A stretch of 64,000 nucleotides of DNA from Saccharopolyspora phatthalungensis (GTDB lineage Bacteria > Actinomycetota > Actinomycetes > Mycobacteriales > Pseudonocardiaceae), in the NCBI RefSeq assembly GCF_014203395.1, contig NZ_JACHIW010000001.1, positions 186,001-250,000 on the forward strand, written 5' to 3'. Below the pieces are notes generated by a model. That model did no database searches and was not told where the DNA came from. It saw only the letters and a program-made list of their open reading frames with translations. Of this stretch, positions 28,841 through 36,425 are shown piece by piece. The position numbers were made by a program, and so were the translations under genes. Position 1 is the stretch's first letter. Every line of letters begins with the position of its first letter.

Positions 28841-30085
28841 GTGACATCGGTACGCGTGGAGCGGCTCTACAAGATCTTCGGGCCACAGCCGACGGAGCTG
28901 GTTCGCCGACTGGAGGCCGGAGCCGACCAGGAAGAGATAAAGGCCGCAAGCTCCACCGCCGCAGTGGTGGACGCATCGTTCGACGTCCAGGAAGGCGAGA
29001 CCTTCGTTGTCATGGGGTTGTCCGGTTCGGGCAAGTCGACACTGATCCGCATGCTCAACGGGCTGCTCACACCCACCGCCGGCCGGGTGTTCGTCGATGA
29101 CGAGGACATCACCAAGATGTCCGCCGGGGCGCTGCGCACGATGCGCCAGCAGAAGATGAGCATGGTGTTCCAGCACTTCGCCCTGTTCCCGCACCGCACG
29201 GTGCTGGACAACGCCGGTTATGGGCTGCAGATCAAGGGCGCGGGCAAGTCGGAGATCACCGAGAAGGCGCGCGAGGCGCTGAGCTTGGTCGGCCTGGAGG
29301 GCTGGGAGGAGCGCTACCCCCAGCAGCTCTCCGGCGGCATGCGGCAACGTGTCGGGCTCGCCCGAGCCCTGGCAGCGCACACCGACGTGCTGCTGATGGA
29401 CGAGGCGTTCAGCGCGTTAGACCCGCTGATCAAGCGCGAGATGCAGGACCAACTGCTGAACCTCAACGCCAAGCTCGGCAAGACAATCATCTTCATCACG
29501 CACGACCTTAACGAGGCGATGCGGCTCGGCGACCGCATCGCCATGATGCGCGCGGGCGAGATCGTCCAGATCGGCACCGCCGAACAGATCCTCAACGAAC
29601 CCGCCGACGATTACGTCGCCTCGTTCGTCCAGGACGTCGACCGCAGCCGGGTGCTCAGCGCGGCGTCCATCGCCGAGCCGCCGGAGACGCTGCTGTCAGC
29701 CAGCGCCAGCCCGGATGAGGCGTTGGCACTGATGCGCCAGCAGCACACCGACCGCCTCTTCGTTGCCGACGGCGGCCAGCGGCTGCTGGGCGAGCTCAGC
29801 GCCGCGGCGGCCGAGCAGGCCCACCAGGACGGCCGGAGCGACGTGCGGTCGGTGCTGGCTCCGGTCACGGATCCGGTCGCCGGGACGACGCCGATGAAGG
29901 CGCTGCTCTCCCGAATGAGCACCGAAGCGGTGCCGACGCCGGTCGTCGACGAACAGCAACGGCTGCTCGGCGTGATCACGCCGGTGGCGGTGTTCCAGGC
30001 GTTATGCCAGGAGGTACCGGCCGCCGAGGGCGGAGACGGGGCCGACGCGGCCGCGATCAAGGAGGCGAGTGCTTCCGATGTCTAA
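28841..30085 (+). CDS. Glycine betaine/proline ABC transporter ATPase with CBS domains
   Basis: 414 residues; ProV/OpuAA type. It begins VRVERLYKIFG, has Walker A GLSGSGKST, Q-loop VFQHFALFPHRTV, signature LSGGMRQRVGLARAL, Walker B VLLMDEAFSALD and H-loop FITHDLNEA, then two C-terminal CBS repeats (about 280-390; SASPDEALALMRQQHTDRLFVADG and the segment ending RLLGVITPVAVFQAL) that in relatives sense ionic strength. The GTG at 28841 has GGAGG 6 nt upstream; the frame is open further upstream without a better signal. The stop overlaps the permease start. Confidence 0.94.
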   Translation: MTSVRVERLYKIFGPQPTELVRRLEAGADQEEIKAASSTAAVVDASFDVQEGETFVVMGLSGSGKSTLIRMLNGLLTPTAGRVFVDDEDITKMSAGALRTMRQQKMSMVFQHFALFPHRTVLDNAGYGLQIKGAGKSEITEKAREALSLVGLEGWEERYPQQLSGGMRQRVGLARALAAHTDVLLMDEAFSALDPLIKREMQDQLLNLNAKLGKTIIFITHDLNEAMRLGDRIAMMRAGEIVQIGTAEQILNEPADDYVASFVQDVDRSRVLSAASIAEPPETLLSASASPDEALALMRQQHTDRLFVADGGQRLLGELSAAAAEQAHQDGRSDVRSVLAPVTDPVAGTTPMKALLSRMSTEAVPTPVVDEQQRLLGVITPVAVFQALCQEVPAAEGGDGADAAAIKEASASDV

Positions 30086-30971
30086 TGGTGTTCTCCTCTC
30101 CCAGTTCGAGTTACCGCGGGTTCCGGTGGGCGACTGGTTCGAGGCGTTGGTCAACTGGCTGAACAACAACATCGGTCCGTTGTTCGACCTCATCAACCTG
30201 GTGCTGAGTTCGGCGGTGTCGGGCCTGACCTACGCGTTGACCTTCCTGCCCCAGCTGATCATGGTGCTGGTGTTCAGCGCGCTGGCGCTGTGGCTGCGCA
30301 GCTGGCGATTCGCGCTGTTCAGCCTGATCGGTTTCGGGCTGATCGCCAGCATGCGGGAATTCGACCGCGCGATGCAGACCCTGTCGCTGGTGCTGGTGGC
30401 CAGCATCATCGCGGTGCTGATCGCCATCCCGGTGGGGATCCTGGCGGCCCGCAACCAGCGGGTCAGCATGGTCGTGCGACCGGTGCTGGACCTGATGCAG
30501 ACGATGCCGGCCTTCGTTTACCTGATCCCGGTCATCTTCTTCTTCAACATCGGTGAGGTGCCGGGCGTCGTGGCGACCGTGATCTTCGCGCTCCCGCCGG
30601 GAGTTCGGCTCACCGAGCTGGGGATCCGGCACGTGGACAAGGAGGTCGTCGAGGCCGGGGAGGCGTTCGGCGCGCCGAACCGCAAGATCCTCACCGGCAT
30701 CCAGCTGCCGCTCGCGACACCGTCGATCATGGCGGGCATCAACCAGGTGATCATGCTGTCGCTGTCGATGGTGGTCATCGCGGGCATGGTCGGCGCCCAG
30801 GGGCTGGGCACCGACATCTACCAGGCGGTCACCCGGGTCCAGCTGAGCCTGGGCTTCGAGGCCGGCCTGTCGGTGGTGATCCTCGCGGTCTACCTGGACC
30901 GGATCACCGCCGTGTTGTCGGACCGCTCGCCCGTCGCGCGGGCGGAGCGCAAGGCGGCCAGGACCGGGTGA
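30078..30971 (+). CDS. Glycine betaine/proline ABC transporter permease
   Basis: 297 residues, OpuAB/ProW type. After an N-terminal amphipathic segment (VGDWFEALVNWLNNNIGPLF, typical of the family) come about seven membrane helices and the EAA loop EVVEAGEAFGAPNRKILTGIQLPLATPSIM that contacts the ATPase. ATG 30078 lies inside the stop region of the ATPase gene (8-bp overlap), with GGAGG 12 nt upstream; GTG 30069 is an alternative. A single permease gene implies a homodimer. Confidence 0.94.
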   Translation: MSNGVLLSQFELPRVPVGDWFEALVNWLNNNIGPLFDLINLVLSSAVSGLTYALTFLPQLIMVLVFSALALWLRSWRFALFSLIGFGLIASMREFDRAMQTLSLVLVASIIAVLIAIPVGILAARNQRVSMVVRPVLDLMQTMPAFVYLIPVIFFFNIGEVPGVVATVIFALPPGVRLTELGIRHVDKEVVEAGEAFGAPNRKILTGIQLPLATPSIMAGINQVIMLSLSMVVIAGMVGAQGLGTDIYQAVTRVQLSLGFEAGLSVVILAVYLDRITAVLSDRSPVARAERKAARTG

Positions 30972-31017
30972 GGCGAGCGCGTCCGCCGGCACAGTTGTCG
31001 CAGAAAGGCAGGCAGGA

Positions 31018-31917
31018 ATGTTGACCGGAAAAAGATCACGAAGGCTCTTCGCGCTCCTTGCCGCGCTGGCCGCTCTGGTGCTGGTGGCCGCGGGGTGTGG
31101 TGGCCGTGAAGCGCAGACCGGGCAGCAGCAGAAGTCGATCAACATCGGCTACATCGCCTGGGACGAGGACATCGCGGTCACCCACCTGTACAAGGTGTTG
31201 CTGGAGCAGAAGGGCTACAAGGTCAATGCCCAGGAGCTGGAGGCCGGGCCGATGTACGCCGGGCTCGCGCAGGGCAACATCGATCTGTTCATGGACGGCT
31301 GGCTGCCGCAGACGCACGCCGACTACTGGAAGCAGTACGGCCCGCAACTCGAAGACCTCACCGTTTGGTACGACCAGGCGACGCTGAACATCGCGGTGCC
31401 CAAGTACATGACGGACGTGAATTCGATCGCCGACCTCAAGGGCAGGGGCCCGGAGTTCAACGGCGTGATCACCGGTATCGACCCGGGCGCCGGACTGACC
31501 CGCATCACCAAGGACAGCGCGATCCCGGCCTACGGGCTCGGCGGCGAATTCACCCTGCAGACCTCGTCGACCACGGCGATGCTGACCGCCTTGGAGAAGG
31601 CGACCAAGGAGCAGAAGCCGATCGTGGTCACCTTGTGGCACCCGCACTGGGCCTATGCGCGGTACCCGATCAAGGACCTGCAGGACCCGAAGGGCGCGAT
31701 GGGCAAGGCGGAGCAGATCCACGCGATCGGCCGCAAGAACTTCAGCCAGGACTTCCCCGAAGTCACCGACATGGTCAAGAAGTTCAAGCTGGACGACGCG
31801 CAGCTAGCGTCGTTGGAGAACGCGATCAACAGCGCAGAGAAGGGTAAGGAGGACGACGCCGCCCGGCAGTGGGCGAGCCAGAACCAGGCCGTGGTCGCCA
31901 ACTTCTTCACCCCGTAA
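31018..31917 (+). CDS. proX: Glycine betaine-type substrate-binding lipoprotein
   Basis: 299 residues. A lipoprotein signal (RRLFALLAALAALVLVAAGC) places the lipidated Cys at residue 27. The mature part is an OpuAC/ProX-like bilobal domain: NIGYIAWDEDIAVTHLYKVLLEQKGY, DLFMDGWLPQTHADYW, TLWHPHWAYARYPIKDL, with several Trp residues that could form the quaternary-amine box. Third gene of the importer operon, 46 bp after the permease, with AAAGGCAGGCAGGA before ATG. Two truncated copies of parts of this gene lie downstream (32481-32530 and 34383-34585). proX is used as a family label; ligand specificity is inferred. Confidence 0.93.
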   Translation: MLTGKRSRRLFALLAALAALVLVAAGCGGREAQTGQQQKSINIGYIAWDEDIAVTHLYKVLLEQKGYKVNAQELEAGPMYAGLAQGNIDLFMDGWLPQTHADYWKQYGPQLEDLTVWYDQATLNIAVPKYMTDVNSIADLKGRGPEFNGVITGIDPGAGLTRITKDSAIPAYGLGGEFTLQTSSTTAMLTALEKATKEQKPIVVTLWHPHWAYARYPIKDLQDPKGAMGKAEQIHAIGRKNFSQDFPEVTDMVKKFKLDDAQLASLENAINSAEKGKEDDAARQWASQNQAVVANFFTP

Positions 31918-31933
31918 CCTGACAACGCAAACG

Positions 31934-31966
31934 AGACCGGCCGGTGGCGCGCCCACCGGCCGGTCT
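31934..31966 (+). terminator. Terminator of the betaine importer operon
   Basis: A 14-bp stem (AGACCGGCCGGTGG, 31934-31947, with 31953-31966) and a 5-nt loop, followed by TCTTCTG, 17 bp past the proX stop. Degenerate copies of this hairpin follow the two downstream proX fragments. Confidence 0.75.
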
Positions 31967-32103
31967 TCTGCCGTCTCCCGGCAGGACGTTGGGCAAGGCA
32001 CTTCCCATCGGCCCGGAGGAGATCAAAAGCCCCAATTTCTAGGCAGAATCGGGATCCCGACGGCCCTCGCACTCATCGGCAATGGCCACCCGAGTGCAGG
32101 TTG

Positions 32104-32295
32104 TCATGCGGAGGCGAATCGCCCGTCCTTCACCGCGGCGACGAAACCGCTCCAGTGAGCACTACCGAACCAAAGCTCAGGTCCACCAGGATCCTTCGAG
32201 TCCCGAGCCCCGACGGCGTCTTCGGCGATGGCAACCTCAAGGCACACTCCGTTGTTGGCGCTGTAGCTCGACTTTCTCCAGGGTGAGGCGGACAC
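32104..32295 (-). CDS. DUF397 domain protein (copy next to a truncated regulator)
   Basis: 63 residues from GTG 32295: WRKSSYSANNGVCLEVAIAEDAVGARDSKDPGGPELWFGSAHWSGFVAAVKDGRF, the complete DUF397 pattern (KSSYS, C-EVA, RDSK-P-GP-L, W--F). DUF397 proteins are small partners encoded beside XRE/DUF5753 regulators in actinomycetes (Scr-type pairs), antagonising or assisting them. The regulator upstream here is only a 3' fragment, so this gene has lost its normal promoter and partner; expression is doubtful. The 13-bp spacing to the fragment equals that of the intact pair at 32613-33759. Confidence 0.8.
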   Translation of the reverse strand: MSASPWRKSSYSANNGVCLEVAIAEDAVGARDSKDPGGPELWFGSAHWSGFVAAVKDGRFASA

Positions 32296-32308
32296 GGCGT
32301 CCCTCCGG

Positions 32309-32480
32309 CTACGTCTCCGACATCAGCGCTTTTACGAATTCCACCGATTCGGTTGGGTCAAGCGCGATGCTTTGCAGGTTTTCCGCAGCCAGTGTATAGG
32401 TCCGCACGTCATCTGGGTCCTGCACGTACACAGCACCGTCGAGCAGTTCGATGTACGCGACGGGTCGCGCTTCCGCACCA
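32309..32480 (-). pseudogene. 3' fragment of an XRE/DUF5753 regulator
   Basis: Translates without interruption to the last 56 residues of the regulator encoded at 32911-33759 (AEARPVAYIELLDGAVYVQD..., ending EFVKALMSET), with numerous substitutions. At 32480 homology stops and the sequence continues as a copy of the proX 3' end. No start codon or HTH part remains. Evidently a diverged duplicate of the neighbouring regulator cut at a recombination junction. Confidence 0.85.
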
Positions 32481-32561
32481 GGCCGTGGTCGCCAACTTCT
32501 TCACCCCGTAACCTGACAACGCAACGAGAAAGGCAGGTGGGCACGCCCACCGGCCTTTCTC
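32481..32561 (+). repeat. Duplicated proX 3' end with terminator
   Basis: From 32481 the sequence repeats the last 33 or so coding bases of proX, its stop codon and the following 13 bp nearly exactly (compare 31884-31930), then carries a related but different hairpin (32526-32561: GAGAAAGGC and GGTGGGC arms with one internal mismatch). It has no promoter or start of its own. It marks the junction with the truncated regulator to its left. Confidence 0.85.
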
Positions 32562-32612
32562 ATCTTGCACCTTGGGTTTCCGGATGCCCCAAGATGGGGA
32601 GCGGATCATCAG

Positions 32613-32897
32613 TCACACGAGGTCGAACCGCCCGGCCTTGACAGCAGCGACGAACCTGCCCCAACGAGCCCCCCGGAACCAAAGCTCCGGGCCCCCAGGG
32701 TTCTTAGAGTCCCGAGCCCCGACAACCTCGTCAGTCAGAGCGACCTCGACACATTCGCCGTTGTTGGCGCTGTAGCTGGACTTCCGCCAACCTGGTACGC
32801 CGTTGAAGGTCACGAAGGCCACTTCAACGCAGTCACCGTTGTTCGCACTGTAAGAGGACTTCTTCCAGGCAGACACTTCACGACGTTGCGCGGTCAC
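32613..32897 (-). CDS. DUF397 protein with duplicated N-terminal motif
   Basis: 94 residues. The segment W-KSSYSANNG-CVEVA occurs twice, at about 11-27 (WKKSSYSANNGDCVEVA) and 36-52 (WRKSSYSANNGECVEVA); only the second continues into the remainder of the domain (RDSKNPGGPELWF, WGRFVAAVKAGRF). The extra 25 residues look like an internal tandem duplication. Encoded 13 bp after the regulator stop codon, it should be cotranscribed with it and act as its small partner. Confidence 0.88.
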   Translation of the reverse strand: MTAQRREVSAWKKSSYSANNGDCVEVAFVTFNGVPGWRKSSYSANNGECVEVALTDEVVGARDSKNPGGPELWFRGARWGRFVAAVKAGRFDLV

Positions 32898-32910
32898 TGT
32901 ATGCCTCCGG

Positions 32911-33759
32911 CTACATCTCGGACATCAGCGCCTGCACGTACTCCACCGATTCGGCTGGTTCAAGCGCGACGCGTTGCAGGTTTTCGGAAACCAGTGTATA
33001 GGTCCGCACGTCGTCAGGATCCTGGACGTAGATTGCTCCATCCAGGTGTTCCAGGTATGCGATCGGTCGTGCTTCAGCGAACGTGAGCACCAAGAACTGA
33101 CCTGTGCCACCTGCATCGTGCGGACCACACTCAGGTCGGACTACCTGGAAGGTGATATTCGGTCGCTGCGCCAATTCGATCAAACGCTCGTACTGAGCCA
33201 AGCGGATCTCCGGCGTTCCAACGGCCAAGCGCAGAGCCGAGTCTCCTACGACGACATGGAGCTTCAGCGGTTCCGACTCGATCAGACGTCGAGCGCGCGC
33301 AATGCGGAAAGAAACGAAGCGCTCGTTGTGGTTCTGACCTACGAAACCAGACGCGGAAGTGAGCGCCTGAGCGTAATCCTCAGTCTGCACCAACCCCGGA
33401 AGAACCATTGGCTGGTACGCAAATTCCGACTCTGCCAAGCCTTCCAGCCCGACGAACGTCCGCAGCCAGTCCGGGATGACGTCGATCCACGGCGCGAGCC
33501 AGGAGCGTTGGTCCGCACGGCCACACAGCGAAGTCAATCGGTCAACGTCCCAAGCGGGAGCACCGTAGAACTCCAGCAATCTGGCGATCTGTTCTGGCTG
33601 CGGGAAGTACATACCTTTCTCGAAGTGACCGACCAAACTCGTCGAGCAACCGATCGCCTTCGCCGCTTCGGCGAGCGTCTGCCCGGCGTCCTTCCGGTGT
33701 CTCGCGAGCTCGACTCCGATCAACCAACGCAGAGCCGACGGATCACCTCGTTCAGCCAC
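32911..33759 (-). CDS. XRE-family regulator with DUF5753 domain
   Basis: 282 residues. Residues 12-65 form a lambda-repressor-type HTH (ELARHRKDAGQTLAEAAKAIGCSTSLVGHFEKG), and from about 95 the DUF5753 domain follows (LAPWIDVIPDWLRTFVGLE, VLPGLVQTEDYAQAL, FRIARARRLIES, FQVVRPECGPHDA, ARPIAYLEHLDGAIYVQDP). Such proteins pair with DUF397 proteins and influence development or antibiotic production in Streptomyces. Base composition is visibly less GC-rich than in the flanking housekeeping genes, suggesting acquisition. Intact and probably autoregulated through the palindrome at 33851. Confidence 0.92.
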   Translation of the reverse strand: MAERGDPSALRWLIGVELARHRKDAGQTLAEAAKAIGCSTSLVGHFEKGMYFPQPEQIARLLEFYGAPAWDVDRLTSLCGRADQRSWLAPWIDVIPDWLRTFVGLEGLAESEFAYQPMVLPGLVQTEDYAQALTSASGFVGQNHNERFVSFRIARARRLIESEPLKLHVVVGDSALRLAVGTPEIRLAQYERLIELAQRPNITFQVVRPECGPHDAGGTGQFLVLTFAEARPIAYLEHLDGAIYVQDPDDVRTYTLVSENLQRVALEPAESVEYVQALMSEM

Positions 33760-33850
33760 TCGTTACCTCCACACATCTCGCAGCCACCGCACAGTCTGCC
33801 CTGCGCCGCTAACACCAACATCGACACCACCCGGTTCGGTCATCGACATG

Positions 33851-33864
33851 GCTAGATTTCTAGC
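33851..33864. promoter_or_regulatory. Candidate operator palindrome GCTAGATTTCTAGC
   Basis: A 14-bp inverted repeat (6-bp arms GCTAGA/TCTAGC around TT) in the 148-bp divergent region between the XRE regulator (start 33759) and the 33908 gene. It overlaps where a -35 would lie for a rightward -10-like TGTAAG near 33871. Position, symmetry and size suit an XRE dimer site. Confidence 0.45.
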
Positions 33865-33907
33865 TACTGTTGTAAGTGATCGACTTCACGACCCCGAGGA
33901 GGCCCTC

Positions 33908-34189
33908 ATGCCAACTGAAACCGACATCTGGTCGCCGGAGCCCGAGGAATACGAGCTCGTGCGGGAGGAAATCCTTCGTGCTCCCAGGCTATTCGCATCG
34001 TGCGAACTCGACCGGGACGACGACGAGTGGGAACTCACCGGCGGCAGGGTGTGCGCCTGGGGGCTCGCCTTCGACAACCGTGCCGAAGTCATCAGCACCG
34101 ATGGTCGCGGCCATGGTTCTTTCTGCTCGCCCGCCCGAGCCGCGGAGCTCTACGCCCGCACCTCAGAAGTCCGCCTCGTCTACCCGTAG
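33908..34189 (+). CDS. Small acidic protein divergent from the XRE regulator
   Basis: 93 residues from ATG 33908, which has GAGGAGG 5 nt upstream; the open frame begins earlier without a ribosome site. Rich in Asp/Glu in the first half (PEPEEYELVREEIL, ELDRDDDEWELTGGRVCAWGLAFDNRAEV), with two Cys, no signal peptide and no membrane helix. I do not recognise the family. Divergence from an autoregulated XRE gene suggests it is a target or third component of that module. Confidence 0.7.
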   Translation: MPTETDIWSPEPEEYELVREEILRAPRLFASCELDRDDDEWELTGGRVCAWGLAFDNRAEVISTDGRGHGSFCSPARAAELYARTSEVRLVYP

Positions 34190-34233
34190 CTTCGCGGTAT
34201 GGCGACTTCGATCGAAATCGCCGTCAAGTACCC

Positions 34234-34382
34234 CGGCGGCGTTTGGTGCGGAGGTAGTCGCCGACGACCGCCGCGCCGAGCCCGTCGGACGTGGGGGCCA
34301 GACCCGGCCGCCGCCTCGGCGGGCGACGATGTCCACGAATGCCTTCAGGCTCGGGTCTTCGCCGAGCATGAAGACGCTCAAG
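34234..34382 (-). pseudogene. 3' fragment of the VWA protein gene
   Basis: About 150 bp closely matching the end of the VWA gene (36536-36685), beginning just past its stop codon and reaching inward to the codons for GTTLSVFMLGEDP, with a few substitutions and small indels. Orientation is the same as the intact gene. At 34382/34383 it is joined directly to a proX internal segment. It cannot be translated as a functional protein. Confidence 0.88.
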
Positions 34383-34585
34383 CTCGAAGACCTCAACGTC
34401 TGGTATGACCAGGCAACGCTGAACATCGCGGTGCCCAAGTACATGACGGACGTGAATTCGATCGCCGACCTCAAGGGCAAGGGCCCGGAGTTCAACGGCG
34501 TGATCACCGGGATCGACCCGGGCGCCGGACTGACCCGCATCACCAAGGACAACGCGATCCCGGCCTACGGGCTCGGCGGCGAATA
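34383..34585 (+). pseudogene. Internal fragment of proX
   Basis: Matches proX positions 31348-31551 (residues LEDL-VWYDQATLNIAVPKYMTDV through AIPAYGLGGE) at high identity and in frame, then jumps to sequence matching the region after the proX stop (31919-32063), i.e. the last third of the gene is deleted. It has neither start nor signal peptide and is fused to the VWA fragment on its left. Confidence 0.9.
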
Positions 34586-34658
34586 CACTGACAACGCGAC
34601 GAGACCGGCCGGTCTTCTGCACTACTGCAGTCTCCCGGCAGGACGTTGGCCAAGGCTC

Positions 34659-34684
34659 TTCCCATCGGCCCGGGCCGATGGGAA
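34659..34684. terminator. 26-bp perfect palindrome after the proX fragment
   Basis: Arms TTCCCATCGGCCC (34659-34671) and its exact complement (34672-34684). The homologous site after intact proX (near 32004-32017) has only the left arm, so the palindrome arose in this copy. It could fold as a terminator-like hairpin. The rest of 34590-34880 is decayed sequence from the proX downstream region with no gene. Confidence 0.5.
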
Positions 34685-34880
34685 GCCCGCAAGTTCAGGC
34701 AAAATCGGGACCCCGACGGCGCCACCGGATAACGCGACGCGCTTCTCCTGTAGTTCGGCTCAAGCAGTCGCAGCGACGCCATCTTCCGCGTCGGTCGCAC
34801 AGCGACTCTTGCGCTCAGTAAGATCGCAGGCCGAGATAGCGTTCTTACGGTGAGCGGCGACTGATGAAGATTGGACTTGT

Positions 34881-35561
34881 ATGACGAGAGCGGCTCTGCA
34901 CCGGGACACGGCTTACCTGGAACTGGTGCGTGATCTCGGTGCGGCGACCATGAACCTCGTGCAAGGTGCCGGCGCGACGATCTGCGCAGTTGTACGGGTC
35001 GCCCCCGATCGGTTGTGGATCGGTTTGACCCCACACAACCAGCTCGCATGGCGGTACGCGTTGCAGCTTCCTATTTTCGACCAGGCTGGCCGGCCTCTCG
35101 GCTACCACGACGTGGTGTGGACTCTCCGGCGCTCGGAAAGTATCCGTCGGCACGACCGAGCGCGTTTCGAGTCCCTGAACAGCGTGGGTGACCTGCACGG
35201 CGTACCCGTACTCGACACCAGCGACTTTCTCGACGATCCTGCCTTGGCCACACCGAGTGACGCGCTCCGCGCCACGTTGCTCGCCGCAGCCGGAGAACCA
35301 GCGCCGCTACCGCCGGAGAGCAAGACCCGGCTAGCTGGCTTTTCCTGGAGCGAGCAGAGCGAGCCCGCCTGGGCCCGGTTTTACTTCACCATCCCAGTCG
35401 CGACAGATGTGATCGGCGTCGACATCGACATCCCCACCGATTCAGCCGAGCTCACCACGCTGATGAACAAGATCGAAAGCGGAATTCCAACCTCCTGGGC
35501 CAGTCGCATTCGCCAACCCGCCGAGGCCTTCTGCGATCACTTGCTCGATCTGCGCTCATAA
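34881..35561 (+). CDS. Hypothetical protein in the accessory interval
   Basis: 226 residues, cytosolic, without signal peptide, membrane helix or motif I recognise. Sequence is compositionally ordinary (TMNLVQGAGATICAVVRVAPDRLWIGLTPHNQLAWRYALQLPIFDQAG at the start; DVIGVDIDIPTDSAELTTLMNKIESGIPTSW near the end). There is no clear ribosome site before ATG 34881. GC content looks lower than in the core genes on either side. It is absent from the left-hand version of the interval (31.9-34.2 kb), so it is cargo specific to the right-hand one. Confidence 0.65.
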   Translation: MTRAALHRDTAYLELVRDLGAATMNLVQGAGATICAVVRVAPDRLWIGLTPHNQLAWRYALQLPIFDQAGRPLGYHDVVWTLRRSESIRRHDRARFESLNSVGDLHGVPVLDTSDFLDDPALATPSDALRATLLAAAGEPAPLPPESKTRLAGFSWSEQSEPAWARFYFTIPVATDVIGVDIDIPTDSAELTTLMNKIESGIPTSWASRIRQPAEAFCDHLLDLRS

Positions 35562-35634
35562 CCGTAGTCGCTTAGCGATTATTCTGCCGACCTCGAGAGT
35601 TCTCGCCAGGCCGACCGAATAAGCCGCTACGTAT

Positions 35635-36202
35635 TTAATGATCTTGGGCGCTTCGGCCGACCTGCCGAGCGCAACCACCCCAGTCATTGCCGTCAGGAAA
35701 GTTCGAGCCCGTTGTGGTGAACATGGTCCAGACGAAGCGAACAGCGTTGTCTTTGATCAGAGTCGCAAGTTTTGGAATCTGCCCGACGGGCGAGTCCACA
35801 TAGTACGTGTACTCATACCTGGTTCGAGCGCCCCGGAAAATTGTTGTCAGGCTTCTGAACGCCCATCTTCGCAATCAGTTCAAAGCACCGAAGGAATTCA
35901 AACTGAGCGTGGGGCCAGACAGGATGCACAGTCCCAGTCGACTCCGGGTGGGCGATGTGAATTAAGCCGGACCGCTCGTCCCCGCAGCCGAGAAAGACGC
36001 CGTTAACATCCCCGACTCGCGCAGCAACCCACCCCTCCCCTACATAGTTGTCGTTCTCGTTCCACTCCGCGATGCAACGCATCGGCTCCACAATAGGCGG
36101 AGGCGGAACCGCGTATGCATTGCTCGTAGCAAGACTTAAGATCAGAATCGCCGCCAATAAGGCAGTGGCGTTACGCAGCATCGATCGCAATTGCACAACC
36201 AT
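35635..36202 (-). pseudogene. Secreted protein gene with a single-base frameshift
   Basis: The first frame (36202-35813) encodes an export signal (LLAAILILSLATSNAYA, cleavage after AYA likely) and a domain with paired Cys (MRCIAEW, VFLGCGDE, FEFLRCFEL), ending abruptly KPDNNFPGRSNQV. The next frame continues without its own ribosome site as ARTRYEYTYYVDSPVGQIPK... to a stop at 35635, with another Cys (GGCARQ). Removing one G from the CCGGGG run near 35831-35836 fuses the two into about 188 residues reading NNFPGARTRYEYTYYVDS. Family not recognised. Either a real inactivation or a sequencing error. Confidence 0.7.
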
Positions 36203-36425
36203 CCCTTATTCGGTTTTTCTGTATAGCGTGATCGATTTGCAGCATCACGGGAATTAGGTGCCCGGTTTCCCGAATCAGTAACTGAATCCACCGAACCTGG
36301 ACATCGGCGTTGGCCGCCGGAGATGCCCCAGCGCGGCCACGCCGAATAGTTCTTCGCTCATCCCCCAGCCCAGAGCCTTGCACCGCAAGCTCAATCACTG
36401 CGGTCAATCTTCGCATATCACCCAA
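36171..36425 (-). CDS. Small hypothetical ORF upstream of the secreted protein
   Basis: Up to 84 residues (TTG 36425; ATG 36416 more likely, with GGGTG 4 nt upstream). No known motif; the middle (ASPAANADVQVRWIQLLIRETGHLIPVMLQIDHAIQK) is a plausible helical protein segment. Its end overlaps the start of the secreted-protein frame by 32 bp, which would fit a two-gene unit. Codon bias is weak and the call is uncertain. Confidence 0.35.
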   Translation of the reverse strand: MGDMRRLTAVIELAVQGSGLGDERRTIRRGRAGASPAANADVQVRWIQLLIRETGHLIPVMLQIDHAIQKNRIRDGCAIAIDAA

